A stretch of 64,000 bases of DNA from assembly GCF_022637415.1 (NCBI RefSeq), contig NZ_CP093340.1:310001-374000 (forward strand), in the 5' to 3' direction. Position numbers and translations under genes: made by a program. This document shows, in pieces, positions 62,073 through 64,000 of this stretch (positions are counted from its first letter, which is position 1; each line of letters opens with the position of its first letter). The notes beneath the pieces are model-generated. The model saw only the letters and a list, made by a program, of their open reading frames with translations, had not been told where the DNA came from and did not search any database. The stretch comes from Luteimonas sp. S4-F44. Lineage in GTDB: Bacteria > Pseudomonadota > Gammaproteobacteria > Xanthomonadales > Xanthomonadaceae.

Positions 62073-62444
62073 GTGGCGACCCAGCGCTATCCGCTCGCCA
62101 TGCTGGTCGACGCCTTCCAGGGCGCCGTGCGTGATGGGCACGCGCGCATGGAGGCAGTCTTCCAGCGCTGCCGACACGAGGCGTTGATGCGGCTCGCGCA
62201 CGGTGGCACCGCACTCGAGAACCTGCGCCCGTGGCGGCGACATCGCCTCGCCCATGCCGAACTGCATGTCGCCTGCACCGTGCGGCGGCATCCCGACGGC
62301 CGCGTGCATGCGTTGCGACTGCTGGGGCGCCGGCGCGGGCGGGAGGTCGTGCACCGGCTGCGGGTCGAACTGCATGGCGAGGACTGCGAGGAGGTTCGGG
62401 TGTACTTCGATGACCTGCCGTTGCCCACGGACGGGATGCGGTGA
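62073..62444 (+). CDS. Hypothetical basic protein of the DUF2589 island
   Basis: Predicted 123 residues from the GTG at 62073, which follows the previous stop with no gap. It is rich in Arg and His. YPLAMLVDAFQGAVRDGHAR is helical; AHAELHVACTVRRHPDG and REVVHRLRVELHGEDCEEVR look like strands. This resembles a distant relative of the small proteins that accompany DUF2589 genes, but I cannot name it. Its stop overlaps the next start (TGATG). Confidence 0.7.
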   Translation: MATQRYPLAMLVDAFQGAVRDGHARMEAVFQRCRHEALMRLAHGGTALENLRPWRRHRLAHAELHVACTVRRHPDGRVHALRLLGRRRGREVVHRLRVELHGEDCEEVRVYFDDLPLPTDGMR

Positions 62445-62608
62445 TGAGACGCACCATCGAGTTCGGACTGACACCGGAGATGGCCGAGGCGATCGCGCGT
62501 TCCCTGCCGCCGATCCCGCAGCGCAGGCGAAGCGTCGCCTGGCTCGTGGCGACGGCAGCGGCGGGGTTGGCTGCGGCAGTCGCATCGGCATGGCGCGTGT
62601 GGGGCTGA
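62444..62608 (+). CDS. Very small single-span membrane protein
   Basis: 54 residues, too short for usual length filters: MRRTIEFGLTPEMAEAIARS, then LPPIPQRRRS and a membrane helix VAWLVATAAAGLAAAVASAW ending RVWG. ATG overlaps the previous stop (TGATG), so translation is coupled. The positive residues before the helix place the N-terminus in the cytoplasm. Its role is unknown; a small holin-like or regulatory peptide is possible. Confidence 0.6.
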   Translation: MRRTIEFGLTPEMAEAIARSLPPIPQRRRSVAWLVATAAAGLAAAVASAWRVWG

Positions 62609-62649
62609 TCGATCGCAATGGCGCGGTCGACGAACAGAGGACAGCGAAC

Positions 62650-63330
62650 ATGGACAGATGGACACTTCGAGGCGTCGCGCTGCTGGCCGCCTGGCTGCCG
62701 GCATTCGCCGGACACGCCGCCGACGCCAACGCCAACGCCGACGTCTGGCTGGGCAGCGGATGGGACGGTCCGGTGCCGCATGCGGTGCGGTTGCAACTGA
62801 CGCCGGGCGGCGGCGAACTGCGCCTCGGCGCGCCATGGGCGTGCCGGCTGCCGCTCAAGCGCGAGGGCACCGGCTACACGCCCGGGCTGTCGGTGAATGG
62901 CGGCACGGCCTGCGACCGTCTCTCCGGGCGCAGGCTGACAGTGCAGGTCGACGGTCAGCGCCTGCGTCTGGACGGGCTGTCGCTGACGTCGCTCACCTTG
63001 CGCCCGGCGGGCGATGCGGCCACTGCGAGTGGGGCGCGCACGCTGGCGCTGTCGGCGCCCGGCGACACCGCGGTCGAGCTGCGTCTGGTCGCTGCCGCGT
63101 TGGGCGAGCGCTCGGGCGAATGGCGGCAGGGCGGCGCGACCCCGTGCCGCGCCGTCCTGGAGTTGGCAGCCGTGGACACGGGGCAGCAGTGGCACGTGTT
63201 CACCGCGGGCACCAGCGGTGGAGGCTGCGACCGGTGGGTGGGCCGCACGGTCGTGCTGCCGAGCGCGCCGGGGGCGGCGGTCACGGTGCGCGGCGCGCGC
63301 GGCGCGGATGTCGTGCTTTCACCGAAGTGA
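62650..63330 (+). CDS. Secreted hypothetical protein
   Basis: Predicted 226 residues with a signal peptide (GVALLAAWLPAFAGHAADAN) and a mature beta-rich domain: ADVWLGSGWDGPVPHAVRLQ, ELRLGAPWACRLPLKREG, SGRRLTVQVDGQRLRLDGLS and DRWVGRTVVLPSAPGAAVTV. Four Cys residues could form two disulfides. GAGG lies upstream of the ATG at 62650. No family recognised. It is the only clearly exported protein of the island. Confidence 0.75.
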   Translation: MDRWTLRGVALLAAWLPAFAGHAADANANADVWLGSGWDGPVPHAVRLQLTPGGGELRLGAPWACRLPLKREGTGYTPGLSVNGGTACDRLSGRRLTVQVDGQRLRLDGLSLTSLTLRPAGDAATASGARTLALSAPGDTAVELRLVAAALGERSGEWRQGGATPCRAVLELAAVDTGQQWHVFTAGTSGGGCDRWVGRTVVLPSAPGAAVTVRGARGADVVLSPK

Positions 63331-63339
63331 GGACAGGCC

Positions 63340-63672
63340 ATGGACAGCATGCTGATCCAACTGTGGATCGTCCTGGCCGGGGTCTGCGGCGCGCTGTTGC
63401 CGCTGGTCCTCGACGATGCGCCGTCGCGGCACCGGGCGATGGTGCGGGCGATCAGCGGCGCGCTGGTCGCGGTGTTCGTCGGGCCGGCGCTCAACGAGCG
63501 CTTCTTCGCCGGGGCCGGGGCTCACCTGCAGGCCGGCATCGCGTTCCTGGTCGGCTGTTTCGGACTGCAGGCGACCGCGATCGTGCAACGGCTGCTGCAT
63601 CGTCGCGGCGATCGCATGGCCGAGCGGCTGGTCGAGCGCGTCGTCGGCCCTGACCCGGAGGAGCGTCGATGA
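63340..63672 (+). CDS. Holin-like small membrane protein
   Basis: Predicted 110 residues with three hydrophobic segments (about 5-23 LIQLWIVLAGVCGALLPLVL, 35-52 and 62-82), then a charged C-terminal tail (HRRGDRMAERLVERVVGPD). Size, helix count and tail match class I phage holins. It sits eight kb-free genes away from the GH108 muramidase in the same island. GAGG precedes the ATG. It overlaps the next gene by four bases. Confidence 0.65.
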   Translation: MDSMLIQLWIVLAGVCGALLPLVLDDAPSRHRAMVRAISGALVAVFVGPALNERFFAGAGAHLQAGIAFLVGCFGLQATAIVQRLLHRRGDRMAERLVERVVGPDPEERR

Positions 63673-63980
63673 CCATCGCCTACCTCATCGTCACCACACT
63701 GCTGATCGTCGCCGCGCTGTGGATGATGACCGCCACCGGGCAACCCCGCGGCATCAAGTTGTGCGGCACGCTGGTTGCTGCCGGCGCCATCGTCGATGTC
63801 GTTGGCCTGGTTGCGGCGATGGCGACTGGACATGGCTATGCGGCCATCTGGCCCGGCGAACTGGTGCTCAACGGCGGCATGGCGTTGCTGCTGCTCGAAT
63901 GGGCGCGGCTCGAACGCCGGCAGCGTCGCCGGACTGCACGCACGAAGGGCGCGGGCGGGCTCGGGCCGGCGGCGCGCTGA
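63669..63980 (+). CDS. Second holin-like small membrane protein
   Basis: Predicted 103 residues with three hydrophobic segments: MTIAYLIVTTLLIVAALWMM, LCGTLVAAGAIVDVVGLVAA and ELVLNGGMALLLLEWARLE. The C-terminal tail is basic (RRQRRRTARTKG). Start overlaps the previous stop (ATGA), so the two membrane proteins are coupled and may act together, as holin and antiholin or as two pore subunits. No homologue known to me. The window ends 20 bases later. Confidence 0.65.
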   Translation: MTIAYLIVTTLLIVAALWMMTATGQPRGIKLCGTLVAAGAIVDVVGLVAAMATGHGYAAIWPGELVLNGGMALLLLEWARLERRQRRRTARTKGAGGLGPAAR

Positions 63981-64000
63981 CGGCACCGCCGGCGCGCGTC

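Noticed and set aside
1..64000. CRISPR arrays, rRNA, intact insertion sequences and classical restriction systems
   Set aside because: No regularly spaced repeats, rRNA motifs, transposase genes or methylase/endonuclease pairs were seen.

Overview
The window comes from a high-GC chromosome (close to 70% by eye) that looks like Lysobacteraceae/Xanthomonadaceae (Luteimonas, Lysobacter or a close relative). The reasons are the Xanthomonas-style TonB-dependent receptors, an S46 dipeptidyl peptidase, an S9 prolyl oligopeptidase, the DUF2782-polA pair followed by an sX13-like small RNA, torF next to kdpABCDE, and many ATGA-coupled genes. I see no rRNA, tRNA, CRISPR array or intact insertion sequence. 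Most of the window is ordinary chromosome. The unusual content is a sugar regulon, one small RNA, one toxin-antitoxin pair and two uncharacterised operons.

Left part (1-12.1 kb) is a mannose or mannoside utilisation locus. It holds two TonB-dependent receptors, a thioredoxin-reductase-like flavoprotein, a coupled MFS sugar transporter / PfkB fructokinase / AGE-family isomerase operon, and a divergent GH92 alpha-mannosidase. The inferred route is: receptor uptake, mannoside trimming by GH92, import by the FucP-like transporter, mannose to fructose by the AGE enzyme, then fructose 6-phosphate by the kinase. Three LacI-type palindromes (TGACA-N4-TGTCA) overlap the -35 boxes of the two receptor promoters and of an orphan promoter behind the GH92 gene. 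No LacI regulator gene lies in the window.

12.3-33.2 kb is housekeeping and protease genes: yqhA-like, uvrD, uspA, an S46 peptidase, a Gfo/Idh/MocA oxidoreductase, a DUF2782 lipoprotein, polA, an sX13-like sRNA, rluA, hemF, a PH-like membrane protein coupled to a DPP4-like peptidase, a large unknown protein, and cyanide-insensitive oxidase cioAB. Two copies of a REP-like inverted repeat flank genes here.

33.2-48 kb holds ycgL, a membrane-anchored ankyrin protein, a decayed TonB-like gene, a Xre/RES toxin-antitoxin pair with a clear promoter and operators, DUF924, cardiolipin synthase, and rpmBG. It also holds a four-gene coupled operon (DUF3348, MotA/DUF802, MotB/OmpA, DUF2894) that looks like an ion-driven inner-membrane motor resembling Zorya ZorAB. 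An XRE regulator and an H-NS-family protein follow.

48-56.8 kb is torF-kdpABCDE, preceded by helically phased TTTACG repeats that look like KdpE sites. 56.9-64 kb holds a quinone oxidoreductase, a soluble winged-helix regulator, a NarL/LuxR-type regulator with a degenerate receiver preceded by a coupled 29-codon ORF, and then a gene island: GH108 muramidase, two DUF2589 proteins, several small unknown proteins and two holin-like membrane proteins. The island may be a phage-type lysis or secretion cassette adopted for DUF2589 proteins. It runs to the right edge of the window.
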